64,000 nucleotides of DNA from Halichondria panicea (taxonomy: Eukaryota; Porifera; Demospongiae; Suberitida; Halichondriidae), in NCBI RefSeq assembly GCF_963675165.1, contig NC_087380.1, forward strand, positions 3,339,803 through 3,403,802. The letters run 5' to 3'. The notes below the pieces were generated by a model that saw nothing but the letters and a program-made list of their open reading frames with translations, made no database searches and was not told the origin of the DNA. The translations under genes were made by a program, and so were the position numbers. Numbering within the stretch: position 1 is the stretch's first letter; each line of letters begins with the position of its first letter. Below are positions 1 through 12,225 of the stretch, piece by piece.

Positions 1-2700
1 TGCCTGTGTATAGCCTGGTACGCCTTCAGCAGTGCCAACAATGTCCTGGGGAAGCAGATCTTCAACGTGTTCCCCTACCCGATGACTGTGTGTATGGTGC
101 AGTTGCTCACACTGAATGCATTCCTGGGACCAGCCCTGGCTGTACTGGACGTACAACCTGCCCCCCACTTCAATAGGAGGTTCTATCTAAGGAGAATGGT
201 TCCTCTGGCGCTAGGGAAACTGTTTGCGACATTGTCGGCACATCTCAGTATACTCAAGGTGCCCGTCTCTTATGCACACACAGGTAGGTAGGTGTGTTGT
301 ATAGTGGTTACACGCAAGTTACAATCTACTTGTTGTTATGAGCAATTGGTGGTAATGTAATGAAAAACATAATTATGGGCTATTGAATTCAGTGACCATT
401 GCGTGCATTGTGCACGTGCATGAACATTTTTGCCTGATTGTATGTTTGCGTACGGTGTGTGTCTTAAGTGGTGCAAATTGCATGGAATGGTAGCTGTAAG
501 GTTTCTAGGAAGCTTTCCTCACTGCATATCTCTCCCTCCATGTTGTGATTCCCCACTCTCTTTACTTCCTCTCCTATTCATCGGATTACAGTCAAGGTGA
601 GACATTGTGTATTGTTGATAGGCAACTTTTAATGTTTAGGCTATCATTAACACGCCCCCATTTGAGCTATACAATCAAGAGTTTGTGTTAACGAGCCCCC
701 AGCTGAGCCTAGTACAAGAGTTTGTGTTAACGAGCCCCCCAGCTGAGCCTAGTACAGGAGCTTGTACATCAACAACACTCACCACCAAGCTCTATAATTA
801 TGTGGACTACTTCCTTAATTATATTGTAATACGTACTTTCAGTACATTCATTACTTAATAAATGCGCTGCCTACACTGTTACTTGTGTTACTCCCTCCCC
901 TCAGGCGATGCTCCCTTTCTTCACAGTGCTGCTCTCTGTGGTGATCATGAGGGAACACTACTCCATGAAGGTACATACAGGTACATGTACATGTTCCCTC
1001 CTGAGGGTACATACACAATGTCACTGTACATGTACATGTTTCCTCCTGAGGGTACATGTACAGGCAGTACGTCCCTTCTACAAGTGGTACAATTTCTAAA
1101 ACAACATTATAATCTCCTAGGTAATTCTTATTACATGTGTGCTTTAGACCACTGATTCCTTTCGTGCCCAAATCTGCTGTCTTTAGAAGAAAACAAAGAC
1201 GTGTGACCTCTCTAAAATATGCTTTCTGCTATCTACTATATCGCATGATATAATTTTCTGTCATTCCTACTTAAGGTGTACCTCTCACTGGTGCCGATAA
1301 TATCAGGTGTGCTCATAGCCACAGCAACCGAGCTGAGTTTTGACCTGGTGGGCATGGTGGCTGCTCTCAGTGCAACCATCCTCACAGCACTACTGAACAT
1401 ATACTCCAAAAAGGTGAGTCTGTGTGTCAAGTGTGTGTACAGCTTGAACTGCAGTCATACAAAAGTTGTGAAAGCTATAATTGTAACTTGCCCACATGTA
1501 AAATTTGCTTTAAGAGGCTTTTTCACTTTCCCTTACATTGTTATAAGTATGGGCCTGTCCATGATCAGCTAACGAATGTCTATTGTCGCTCTATGTAATT
1601 TATACAGTGCATGCGTGACACTCGTATCCACCACTTGAGGCTGCTGCTAGTGCTGAGTCAGCTCTGTTGTGTATTCCTGTTCCCAGTGTGGCTGTACACG
1701 GATGTCTGGGACATCATCATCACCCTACACAAGGTCGGTAGTACAGTGAAAATCTAGATGTAGCATTTTACATATAATAATCCCCGTACAACAGTCATAA
1801 CATAAAATAGTCACCACTACTTTAGTTTACTCCGTGTTTTAAATGTGTCAGAGGTCTTGCATAGATCTATAACCTTGCATCCTCCCCAACTCAATTTCTA
1901 AGCTAGCATCCTTTATCGTTATTGACTTTGACTTTCTCTATATATATAGATGTACAACACTCATTAACCACCCCCCCAACCACACCCCTCCAGGTGAGGC
2001 ATCTTGGCTGGCTCGTGTTTGCTCTCCCAGTGGACGGTGTGCTCATGTTTGGCCAGAATATCATAGCCTTCAGTATGATCTCAGCTGTTACACCAGTTTC
2101 TTACTCAGTAGCCAACGCCACAAAGAGGATTGTCGTCATCTCTGTCTCTCTGCTACTCCTGAAGAACCCTGTAACGATTTGGAACGTCTGTGGAATGATG
2201 ACGGCCATCGCTGGAGTGGCCCTCTATAATATGGTATGCATGCTTCAGTACCTTGTACGTATACGGAGTGGCCCTCTATAAACTTGTACTGTACTATTTA
2301 CAAATGTGTGTAACATGCGGGGTAAAACGATTGTGATAATTATTTAGCTGGCCGTGGTTGCTGCTGTGCCCATGTATAATAATTATGGTCCACGCATAGT
2401 ATACAGACGATACAAAGAGTGATAACATAAGTACTAGTAGCCAAGCTTACAGTTAACGCAAACTTTTCCAGAGAACGTATAATCGTGCAGTAAACGTAAT
2501 GTAGCTACACTAGTACTATATACACATTCAACTTCTCCCTTCAGGTCAAGATCACCAGTATGAATGAGAGTCCACCTGTGTTACCGGTGACTACCAAAGA
2601 CAACGACCCCCTCCACCTCTCTGACATGCACGCTGGATCGGAGGCATACCACATAGACATTGACGCTAGTTACAGGTCTAGCCCCATGAAGATCATTTGA
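1..2700 (+). CDS. SLC35E1: SLC35E1-like nucleotide-sugar/triose-phosphate family transporter, 3' part (partial at left edge)
   Basis: Seven in-frame exons: 1-283, 592-596, 905-970, 1276-1413, 1608-1733, 1994-2233 and 2545-2700; all introns are GT-AG and phases agree, with stop TGA at 2698-2700. The product is a multi-pass Golgi/ER membrane protein of the drug/metabolite transporter superfamily. Conserved family blocks are visible: [11 protein letters not shown] across the first three exons, [33 protein letters not shown] and [11 protein letters not shown], all closely matching what is known of vertebrate SLC35E1. The substrate of this family member is not established. The C-terminal exon is hydrophilic and cytoplasmic-looking. 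The 5-nt exon TCAAG completes Val and encodes Lys of the conserved VK dipeptide. The start codon lies left of the window. SLC35E2 is the main alternative. Confidence 0.9.
592..596 (+). other. 5-nt microexon of the SLC35E1-like gene
   Basis: Exon 1 ends in phase 1 at 283 before GTAGGT, and the next recognisable exon starts at 905 with Ala-Met-Leu-Pro. The segment TCAAG, preceded by ACAG and followed by GTGAGA, restores the frame and supplies the Val-Lys found at this exact place in SLC35E1 proteins. Without it the frame is lost. Confidence 0.8.
649..770 (+). repeat. Short tandem repeat, unit about 45 bp, nearly three copies
   Basis: Unit contains TTAACGAGCCCCCAGCTGAG followed by CCTAGTACAAGAGTTTGTG. 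It lies in the intron just 3' of the microexon. No coding potential is seen. Confidence 0.7.
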
Positions 2701-2839
2701 AGTCTATATTATATCATCATTAATTTTTAAGCTCAAATCACAGCATGCTCCAAATTTTTTCATGGTATTTATTATCCAATTCAACTTACAAAGCAGTATA
2801 TAATTATATAGATATGAACAAACAGTCATAATTGAATTA

Positions 2840-4318
2840 TTATTTAAAATTACGAGCACAGATATCAGTACACTCATTTTCTATTCTTTGGTTGAGCTCT
2901 TCTTGTGTCTCTCCTCTTCCAAAGCTCTTGTCCAGCACAGCTGCAACCTCCTCAGCACAGCCAGCCGTACGTCTCCAGAAGTCCATCTCATCTCTAGCTT
3001 CTTCATCCATCTTCTCCATACGTTCTTCAATCGTTTTCCCTGTCTCTTTAAGAAAAGGTTCTGGTACAGGACACACACAGTGGTCTCGGTTAGCTACCAT
3101 CAGCTCTGGGTTCTGCTGTTGTCGACGTTTGTGCAGTTCATTACATACAAAGCATTGGAATCCATCGATAAAGTCCAATCCATCATCATCATCCACTGTC
3201 CATTCTCTGTGTCTGTAGTGCTCCAGCAAGCGTTGATTTGTTATTCCACTTCGTTTAAACTCCAAATACTCGTTGTATTTGTTATCGTCTGTGTCCAATT
3301 TGAGAAGAAACTCTGCTAGTTCTTTAGGTGAGGCGAAATCATCCGCTACAATAATAGAGTGATCAGTAGGTGCCCAATCTTTAATCGTGGGAGATCCATG
3401 GACTATTGGCACTGTTCCAGCATACAGTGGTCTCCAAAATTTCTCAGTGATGTAATCGTGGCATACAGCATTCTCGAATGATATAGCAAACTTGTATTTA
3501 GCAACCAAATCTATGACATCCTGGGCATTGAAAGTAAGCGAATCTGTTAAGTGTTCGGGTAAGTCTCTATTGTGTAGACATCGTCCATATGAGTCGACTT
3601 TGACATATTTCATTAGCTCTTGAATGTATGAGTCTCTATCTGATGGAGGGTTGCAGTCGGACTGCATATACATGACTAGTCCCAGGTCTCCAGTGCTCTT
3701 GTCTTTCGTCGGTACTCTCTGAGGTTGCGATAAATTAATCAATGTGTGTAGGTAGTGCAATACAATAGGATAGTTTGAATAACGGCTGTAAGTCGAGGTT
3801 AAGTTGAACAAACTAATTCCTTTCTCAGTCGCAAATACCCAGTTATTCTTCGGAGATTCTTCGTTTAATAGAGCCCACATGTGACGAGGCTTCCTGGGAA
3901 GCGGTAGATCACTCCAATGCAAGTCCGAACCATAGAACATAAATACGTCCACTTGAGTATTCGGATTAGATAATTCTGTTCTGCTTTTTGTTATAAGACA
4001 CGATCCGAGGGAACATTCCCTGATTTTACGATCTTCCGGAATAAATGGAGTCCACCAAACGATTAAAGGGAGGTCTGTAGGTTCTTCAGCAGGCAAATAA
4101 ATTGGGGGTTGGCGATGTGGAGAGTGAATTCCAAATAGTGGCTGATCATCTTCATAGTTTTCATGATCAGTGTCAGACAGCCTGTCACTCACAAAATCAA
4201 GTATGATCGTTGACAGCACTGAAAGTAGGATGACAATCACAGCTAGCTTCAGTAACCTCTTCATGAAGGAACCACATCTCATTCTTGGTGAGCATGTGGA
4301 AGGGGGGTGGGGCTGCAC
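2840..4318 (-). CDS. GT10 alpha-1,3-fucosyltransferase, FUT10/FUT11 type
   Basis: A single-exon 492-residue type II membrane protein, likely in the ER/Golgi. Vertebrate FUT10 and FUT11 transfer fucose from GDP-fucose and have been described as protein O-fucosyltransferases of EMI domains. A signal anchor lies at about residues 19-45 (MKRLLKLAVIVILLSVLSTI). The GT10 donor-site motif FENAVCHDYITEKFWRPLYA and the following GTVPIVHGSP are near residues 280-310; GITNQRLLEH and the Cys pair FQCFVCNE follow, as in FUT10/11. The C-terminal 100 residues are charged and poorly conserved. Met13 or Met19 may be the true start, since Met1 only adds a short Pro-rich tail before the anchor. It converges on the SLC35E1-like gene, 139 bp between stops. 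Confidence 0.9.
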   Translation of the reverse strand: MQPHPPSTCSPRMRCGSFMKRLLKLAVIVILLSVLSTIILDFVSDRLSDTDHENYEDDQPLFGIHSPHRQPPIYLPAEEPTDLPLIVWWTPFIPEDRKIRECSLGSCLITKSRTELSNPNTQVDVFMFYGSDLHWSDLPLPRKPRHMWALLNEESPKNNWVFATEKGISLFNLTSTYSRYSNYPIVLHYLHTLINLSQPQRVPTKDKSTGDLGLVMYMQSDCNPPSDRDSYIQELMKYVKVDSYGRCLHNRDLPEHLTDSLTFNAQDVIDLVAKYKFAISFENAVCHDYITEKFWRPLYAGTVPIVHGSPTIKDWAPTDHSIIVADDFASPKELAEFLLKLDTDDNKYNEYLEFKRSGITNQRLLEHYRHREWTVDDDDGLDFIDGFQCFVCNELHKRRQQQNPELMVANRDHCVCPVPEPFLKETGKTIEERMEKMDEEARDEMDFWRRTAGCAEEVAAVLDKSFGRGETQEELNQRIENECTDICARNFK

Positions 4319-4497
4319 ACATTCTATTGAGCCGATTTTTCTCTATTTTAATAATGTGAACTTTTGCTACATTGGTATACATACATGTACATGTATGCAG
4401 CACCTCTGGTACAGCACAGTGGCTACAGTCACTTATTAATAAAAAAAAATGTGTTTTTAGCTAGCAGCAACAATGTCTCCAGGTTTTAATTGGACAG

Positions 4498-7400
4498 TTA
4501 TTCACACTCCTCCTCGTACATGGAGGCAATGACCACTGGACAGGCCTTTTCCATCTTAATAGCGTACCACAGCACCCTGGTGGTCACTCCAGACTCCACC
4601 CACTCGCTAATTAACTCAGCATACTCAACAGCACTCAGACTCTTCGTACCAGTGATCGTGGTTCGATACGTCGTCCTTGTCGGGGATTTGTAACATGTGA
4701 AGTAGCCAGGTTGAATATTCCTCATGGGAATGTCATTTCCACTCTTTTGACTTTGTACTGCCTTGGTGATGGCAATGTGCATGATCTTGTACATCAAATT
4801 AACCGTTTCATCCTATAAGAAATGAAACACATTGTTCAATGATGAATTTAATGACCAGGTGACTTACAGTCCACTCCACACAATAGCGAGTTGGCCCGAA
4901 CTTGAGTTGGATCATTGTATTGTCTGTATGAATGAGTAAAGTTTTTAATCTAATCTGGCTCAACAGGTTTACCGGCACAGAAGGGAGGGTCACATGACCA
5001 GGTGCCATTGGACTGACACACAGCTGAGGGGCATCCAGTGAGGTTGTAGCCTGTGGCACAGCTGTACACGACAGTGTCCATAAAGTGAGTGCCTTGAGAT
5101 GTGTTCACATGACCATTAGCTGGAGCCTCAAGAACACCACAATCCATGGCTACACAGGGTGATACCAAACAGCATAATTAAGGTGACATATTTTGGCGGG
5201 TATTAATTTCTGCTGTTTCTGCAAATCGAACTCGCAGATAATTGAAAAATGCAATGAATCTCATTTAAACCCACTTGCAAGTAATTAGAAACGCTATGAA
5301 TTTCATAACTTGAGCAGAATTTAAAGAAATTGTACGACACCTTGGTAATAGTATAGTATATACTGAGAAGATTATTGGAAAATCTATACATGTCCTTCTC
5401 CCTTCTGCTCGCGAGACTAAGCGGTACCATGACAACTCACGGTCACATGATGGTGCTGATGCTGACCAATCTCCACTGGCAGTACATGTACGACTAGCTG
5501 CTCCGTTTAATACGTAACCTTCATCACAACAAAACACAGCCACACTCGTGTAGGTTGTTCTCAACTCAGTGTTTTTAGGTTGTCCGTTCTCGGGAGGCTC
5601 CAGTGGACCACAATCAACAACTATATATTATTATTATGACTGTGTGTATGCAGATCAAAATTTGTTGGTGCCTAGGACACCTGTACATGTACATACGTAG
5701 ACTATAGTCTGCAATATTTTAGCTATAGCTATAATTACACCTGCACATCATTTTTGGGATTGATATACCCATCTTACTTTTACAAACTGGTTCTGAATGA
5801 GACCAATGACCATCTTCTTGGCACTCCCTTGAGCTTACTCCAACTAAATCGTACCCAACATAGCAAGTGTAGTTAGCTCTATCCATAAATTTTGTTCCAG
5901 ACGATGTGTCCACTCGTCCATTAGTAAGATTAAGGAGGGGACCACAATCCACAGCTGTATACCGACATGTAAATACAACCTATAAATTGACACCACACAA
6001 AAGTATTTACGATTGCAAGTAGGGGCTTCCGGTCTCCATTGTCGGTCAGCATTGCATGTACGTCTCTCGGGTCCATTCAGACAATATCCACTATTACAGG
6101 AGTAGATAGCCTCACGTGTATAGGTAGTCCCCAAGGATGTGTTGACAGTTCCATTTTGAGGATTTATTAAAGGCCCACAATCAACGGCTATAATTATGTG
6201 CAGGAATAGTATAGAGGTAGAGCAGTAGCCTAATACCCAGATGGATGCACCACATACTAGGGCAATCTCAAAGAGTGCTTATACGTAGATAAACTAAACT
6301 CACGATCACAGCTTGGCATTTCATCAGACCACTGCCCATCTTGTTGACACAATCGTGAGACCACCCCCTCCAAGACAAAGCCGCTAGCACAACTGTAGGT
6401 GGCCACACTGCCACACTCAGTGTTGGGAGAGCTCTCAACAGTTCCATTCATGGGAGCAGTGAGCCGGCCACAGTCACTGAGAACTAAAGAAGATTCATCA
6501 AAATACTCAGTGAACTCTGCTATGTGAGCACATTAATACAGTGGAGCCGCTTCGTAATTGAGACATTATAGCAAGGGAGCAATGTTTTGGCTGTTACATA
6601 ATTATACAAAGGTGGCCCATATATAATATATATGAGGTTGGTTTGGGGTGGCTGGAGGGGTTCAACTTTTTAACATCGTACGGTTATGACTGTACATCGG
6701 TTCCACTCAAAGATAATTACCACTTGATACAGATCACAACTACAGAGAGACAAGTTACCTCGGCAAGTAGGTGGATCAGGAACCCAGTCTCCATCTGCCC
6801 CACAAATACGTACTGAAACTCCGTTCATACGGAAACAGTTGTCACAGGTGTACTCGGCTTGGCTGTTGAAGAGTGTCCCTCTCGTTAAGCTTATTTGTCC
6901 ATGTGAAGGAGCAAAGATCTGCCCACAATCCACAGCTGATCATGAATTAATCATACACAATTATGTACATGAAGCATTTAACTCTTACGTTGACATGTAG
7001 GGGCTATACCACTCCATGTTCCATCATCCTGGCACCTCCTCACTGCTTCACCATTAAGAGTGTTTCCTGTGTGACAATCGTAAATGGCTTCGGTGCCTGG
7101 TGGTCTATCATCTCTGGTACCATCGTTGTACATAATAGTGATATCTGCCATATGCTTGTCTAAATCTCTGCAAAACACTGAAAGAATGGGATCGAATCAT
7201 ACCAATTTTTTTGAGGGAAACAAATTGCCATGCACTTACGAACCTCGACAATGTGGTGCTGATCCAGACCAGCTACCAGAGTTAGAGCACGTTCTAGTAT
7301 TGTCTCCAACCAGAGGGAACCATTTTTTGCAAGTATGAGTAGCCACAGTAAGTGTTGAGTTGGAGTAGGATATTATCCCGTTGGTCAGAGTGAGAGATGG

Positions 7401-7991
7401 GCATACCACTGGATGTACATGCAGAGCAAACGTGCACAGTGATGTTTCACATACATGTATAACAGACTGGAGTACAAACTACTCACCCAAGTTGGCACAA
7501 AGTGTCATGTCTCCTCTCATAGTTGGCACAGTGCAACAGTAGGACCCGGTTAGATTTAGAAAGTTAATACTTTCGAATTCTCTACGAGCCAGTCTGATGA
7601 GTTGGGAAGCATTCCTCACAATGTAAAACTGCTGTCCAGCATTCGCTGAAGCATATTTGTTCAGTATCACACTCCCATTAGGATACGCCCAATGTCCCAG
7701 TCCTCCATTACCATTGTTGTCAGCTCTACTTCTACAGCAGGCAGTGAGGTCAGTGTGACACGTGAGAGGAGGTAGACCACCATTAGCATCCTCTCCGATA
7801 GCAGTGATGAGGATATTAGTGTTGTTGATGGTGATGGTAGTTGATCTCAAAGTCAGAAACACTGCCAGGAGAAATGTTATGTTCCCTTCATGATAGGTAT
7901 ACAGGACATACCACTTACCTGGTTGTGCATGTCCAATTGAAATGCAAATAGTTACAGCCAAAATTAATGTAACGATACTGAAGGCCATCAT
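4498..7991 (-). CDS. Secreted sushi (CCP)-repeat protein, 744 residues
   Basis: Twelve exons read downward: 7991-7919, 7861-7487, 7408-7240, 7167-6989, 6935-6759, 6483-6304, 6187-6011, 5954-5778, 5620-5441, 5149-4973, 4923-4868 and 4812-4498. Phases all agree. Residues 1-22 are a signal peptide (MMAFSIVTLILAVTICISIG). An N-terminal Cys-containing domain (to about 149) has N-glycosylation sites; its fold is not recognised. Eight sushi domains follow, one per exon, mostly beginning VDCG and ending with W..P.C. The second, in exon 4, lacks the usual first Cys. A unique C-terminal domain of about 120 residues with four Cys ends the protein; there is no transmembrane segment. It is likely an extracellular adhesion or pattern-binding protein, but no specific orthologue is recognised. 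Confidence 0.85.
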
Positions 7992-8339
7992 TCACTTGTA
8001 TATATCAACTCTTTTTTTACTGTGTATATAATCTATGTAAATGTGGCACTCCCATATATATTAATTACATCATTGTAAACAGATGGGCAGTAATCTATAA
8101 ATACTTACAGGTTTTAGTCCGCATTACTTGAATATTCAGCTGTTCTGCGCTTTGTAATCAGACACCATTTGAGCGAGCAGTGAAACATTCCAATTCAGAT
8201 TCTCTAGTTTCAGACAGCCAGTCATGCACTCACACAATTACCGGTTACCAGGCTTATGGTATTAAGCTCAGGCTAAAACAGACACGTAATTGGTTGAACA
8301 TCTCCTTAGTTATAGGTGTACTGTCATTAATTCACTCTC

Positions 8340-8990
8340 ATCATTGTACATTAATTGAGGCAAGGACAACTGGACAAACCTTTTTGATCTTAATCACATA
8401 CCACTGCATTCCCTGGTCGTCACTCTAGACTCCACCCCCAGCTCATACTCGACAGCACCTGCATGCAGACTCTCCGTACCAGTGATTGTGGTTCGATTGG
8501 TCTTCTCAGCAGCAGTGGAGCGATAGCAGCTGAAATAACCAGGCTGAATGTTCTCCTTAGGAATCACATGACCTTGAAGTCGAATCCCTTTGACAACTGG
8601 ACAATTACATTGTCTTGTACATCAGTTCAACCATTCCTTCCTGCAATAATTATAACTGACTTTTACACAACATAATAAAACAAAAACTTACAGTCCAGCT
8701 AACACAGTGGGCCAAAATTCAGCTAAATTATCTATGCATGTATATCAAATAATAATATACAGTCATGTACATGCACATTATATATATATATATAATGCAT
8801 ATTTGGAATGCCGACCAGGGTACAGTGGTATGTGACATATATCTAGTACACAATAATGAAAAATACCGGCACAGTAATTAGATATCTATCTGTAGTACAC
8901 ATAATTAATGCATCATGGAATTATTTACTGGCACAGTGGGGTATGTGGATTACAGGACCAGTTACTGGCATTACGCACTAGAGCACCTAT
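8340..8990 (-). pseudogene. Decayed duplicate of the 3' end of the sushi gene
   Basis: Plus-strand text at 8350-8580 (for example GGACAACTGGACAAACCTTT and CCAGTGATTGTGGTTCGAT) is a diverged copy of the last sushi-gene exon at 4498-4812. About 8695-8730 resembles the penultimate exon (ACAGTCCAGCTAACACAGTG against ACAGTCCACTCCACACAATA), and 8935-8985 retains the end of a sushi domain with its terminal Cys-Asn-Trp-Ser-Cys pattern. Order and strand match the source and intron sequence lies between, so this is a DNA-level duplication. No open frame spans it. Confidence 0.7.
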
Positions 8991-9071
8991 ACAATGTAGT
9001 TGCTAAATTTGGCAGTTGAAAATTGTACCTAGATCTATAGAGATGTCATCACATTACCGGTACGTTAATTA

Positions 9072-9904
9072 TTATATGTGGGAAAGAGCATAATTGAGGT
9101 TATCTTCTTTCTGATTAAGGATTTGTGAGTAGCTCGAAATCGTGTTAGTTGAGCTAATGAAAGAAGTGACACTAACTGAACTCCATACTAGTTTTCCAAA
9201 GCTTATTCCAATATAGAGTGTGAATAGAAACCAATGAACGAAAAGAAAGCTGTCTCCAGAAGGAGAATCATTTAATTGGTCAACACCAAACTGAATAACA
9301 TTGGCTAAAAATACAGCATTTGCAATCAACTGGGAGACAAGCAGAAAAATTCCAAGTACACAATTTACTATGTAGATAGACATAAAAAGACCTGCTTGGG
9401 AAGGATCATTCCAACTTTTATAGTTAACGTAATTGGTATAATAATAGCATTCACAATACCACCAATAACAACCACAGCCAAGAGTCCACACCACATAGTG
9501 CATATGCCACATCTCACAACTTTATACCTGCCATATCGAATGTCTGCCAAGTATCCGGCTAGAGGATAGAACAGCTCACAAATAGCAAATACAGCATATA
9601 CACAACTAGCTATCACTTCATTGGTAATAACAGGCGAGTACCCGAGTAGTAGTTTCATGAAATAACTGAATAAGAAATATATTTCAGGATTCAGTATAAA
9701 GCCGTACACGAAATACATTAACACAATCCAAATAAGAATCATTATTGCAGCCTTTGACTTGATCAGCACAGTTTTCTTCTTACCATATTTCTGGTCATTG
9801 CTACTCAAGAGTGGTGTAGCTTCAATTGAATCTCTGCTGGCATTTGGTACAGGAGTTTCATGAAGGGAAGCTTGCCTTATAATTCCTTGCTTAAAGCTAG
9901 CCAT
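9072..9904 (-). CDS. Half-length POT/SLC15-like MFS transporter
   Basis: Two open segments, 9904-9460 and 9391-9072, are joined in frame by a 68-nt intron (GTATTG...CAG), giving 254 residues. Without that intron the two frames are offset. The first half has a hydrophilic start with acidic/Leu sorting-like EATPLLSS, then hydrophobic segments and the MFS loop motif GYLADIRYGRYK. The second half holds FLANVIQFGVDQL and FVHWFLFTLYIG, typical of proton-dependent oligopeptide transporters after TM5-6. Family members are usually 500-600 residues with 12 segments; only the first half exists here, followed by a short tail and stop. The sushi relic begins directly downstream, so this is probably a truncated copy, though it could be expressed. 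Confidence 0.65.
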
Positions 9905-10619
9905 TGCTCTTAGTGTAACCAGAAATGCCCACTTAGCAAATATCTAATCATAAGATCATGTGGTAAGACTGATAGAAGACTCTTAATTAACAATGAATTG
10001 GTAGACAATACAAGTATGTGGCAAGTCGTTTTTTTGCTACATACACACACATCACACACTCTCACCTTCTCTCGATGACCCTCCATAGTTGCATGCCTCC
10101 AGAAATGAGGTTCCTTTCATTTAATAAATGGAGTGAGGACCATGAAACTTTTCCAGTAGATTCTATATACCAGAGGCCCCTGTGAATAAGTCCCTTTTAA
10201 AACAACTGGTCCACTGTTCTCCTGTTGTCGTGAAGACTGAGTGAAGCCTGCATGGCCCAATTTGTCTATTTTCTGAAAAAAGTGTGGTCTATATTAGGAG
10301 GGTATAAGTATAATTATATATATTAAGTGATCTTACTCAATACCCACCACCCAATACTACTATCATTCAAATTAGGCATATATATAATTATACTGGTAAT
10401 TATATATTGAGTGTCAGTGAAATGGAGTATTGCGCACGCTAAGGTGAAAGGTTATTCCAGTAGCTCATTCCACTGATTCAAGAAACCCGGTATATTAAAG
10501 ACTCTACCACTTCAAGACAACAAAAATTAAGTTGCACAACAGGAAATCATGGTCAAGTGGAGATACATGACATAATAACCACAAATAAGCATAATAAGAG
10601 AGACTAGTCTTTAAGAGGT
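9905..10619. other. Intergenic, no gene seen
   Basis: AT-rich sequence between the truncated transporter and the PRPF38A relic. I see no conserved coding segment and only short TATA-rich stretches near 10310-10410. Confidence 0.5.
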
Positions 10620-12140
10620 TTCATTCCTAGTTAGGCTCTAAGTTTGTTGGCCTGTCTAATCTCTTCTGTCTCTTTAGTGCTTCTTTTGCTTCTGCTCTTA
10701 CTCTTCTTTTTATTGTCCTTTTTCTCAGTCTTATGGCCATCTTTGTCGCTGCGAGACTTGCAACTGGAGTGCTTGGAGTGACGATGGCGCGAGGGTAAGG
10801 GTGAACGGCTCTGGCTCCTCTTGCGCCTGGGATGGTCTGATAAAGGAGAGTGGGGAATGGGAATGTGATTGACTTACTGTCACGTCTTTTGAATCCTGTG
10901 TAGACATATACACTGTCCTGGTTGAGCAGCTCATCAATGAACTCGTCAATATGTAAGAGCTCTAACTCTGCAAAAGAACAACATAGCATGGCTATAATAT
11001 CACTTCAATCTCACATGGTGGCTTTACCACGTCCAGGCAGACAATAATTGGCTTAAGCGGTTAAGTGCTAGACTCCTACATGTAAGTGAGGTTTGGATCT
11101 TTTATCAGTACCGTATACCCTTGCAAAAATACGCCAACCCTTTTCTGCAAGAAGTTGAGGCTTATTAGGAGATTGGGCGTATCATCCCGAACGGTTACAT
11201 TTGTGGCCATGTATGAACATATCATTGACAAAAATGTTAATAAACTAATGCATGAGTGCATGCATGTGATTAAAAAGTGATAAGAATGAACATGGAGAAG
11301 TTAAGTAGACTCTATAATCTATTCGTTGTTCGTCAGATGTAGCAGCAGAAACTTCCCGAACGATGGAAAAGTTGTATCCTATAGAGAGCTATCAGGTACT
11401 TTGTTTCAGCAATCCAAGGCAAAGTAACCTGCACAATTGGGTGATGACTTTGTTCTCCTGCAGATTTGTGTTAATTGTTCCCTTTCTCTGGATATAAGAC
11501 TAATAAAGTCCAAGTTTGGCCCCAGAAGTTATGTGGTCAAACATGGCTTCATTTATGTTTTAAATATGCTAAGGGTGAAGCTTACACGTGCTCTACAGAA
11601 GCGCTTTTAACAAGTATATGAAATTTTGAATTTCAGCTAGTGAAGTATGACAAGTTTTATGACAATTAACATGATGAAGATCAACCTCAACACAATTAGT
11701 TGTTCCCTGCATATACATCTTCAAGGCAAACAGATCCACAGAGAACCTGATCTTGGTCCAACAAAGAGTAGAGTCAAAATAGCTACTATACAACTAGCTA
11801 CTATATACCTGAAACATAAACATGTGGCATTTAGCTACTGCGCATGCTCAAACTCTTCCTTCTGGGTGGGCGTATATATCGAGTCAAATAAATACTCTTG
11901 TGTAAATAGGGAATGGGCATATTTTCGCGAGGGTATGGTATATACGCCAGCGAGGCAGTAAGTGGTGAGTGGTTAGTGTGGCACAGTAGTGCCCAAATCC
12001 AATGGTTTGCAACCACGGTTAAATACACTTACCTCGTTTATTTTCTTCAGCTTCCTGTATACAGTATTGTAGAAAGTAATTGTAGCACTCCATAATGCAG
12101 CCTCAGGTAGAAGGCACCAAGGGCACGCACATATCTAGAG
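10620..12140 (-). pseudogene. Partial decayed copy of PRPF38A, intron-containing
   Basis: Three blocks match the functional gene in order and strand. 12130-12040 copies exon 3 (coding for the ALGAFYLRLTG region) with frame damage. 10975-10880 copies exon 4, reading ELELLHIDEFIDELLNQD and then diverging. 10870-10620 copies the last exon, ending EIRQANKLRA followed by a premature stop. Exon 5 and most of the RS repeats are missing. Intron sequence around 11030-11100 matches 24410-24480, so the copy arose at DNA level, not by retrotransposition. An inverted-repeat element (about 11110-11943) is inserted between the exon 3 and exon 4 copies. Confidence 0.85.
11110..11943. mobile_element. TIR element in the PRPF38A relic
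   Basis: Left end TACCGTATACCCTTGCAAAA matches the reverse complement of the right end (CGCGAGGGTATGGTAT near 11927-11943) with several mismatches. Non-coding, about 830 bp; termini resemble other TACCGTA-ended elements in the window. Confidence 0.5.
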
Positions 12141-12225
12141 GGAAAAGGGCTCAATAAAAAGAGTTTACTAAAAACCTTGTACGCTGTAAGAGTTTGAATA
12201 CAGATTGTCACTATTATAATGAAAG

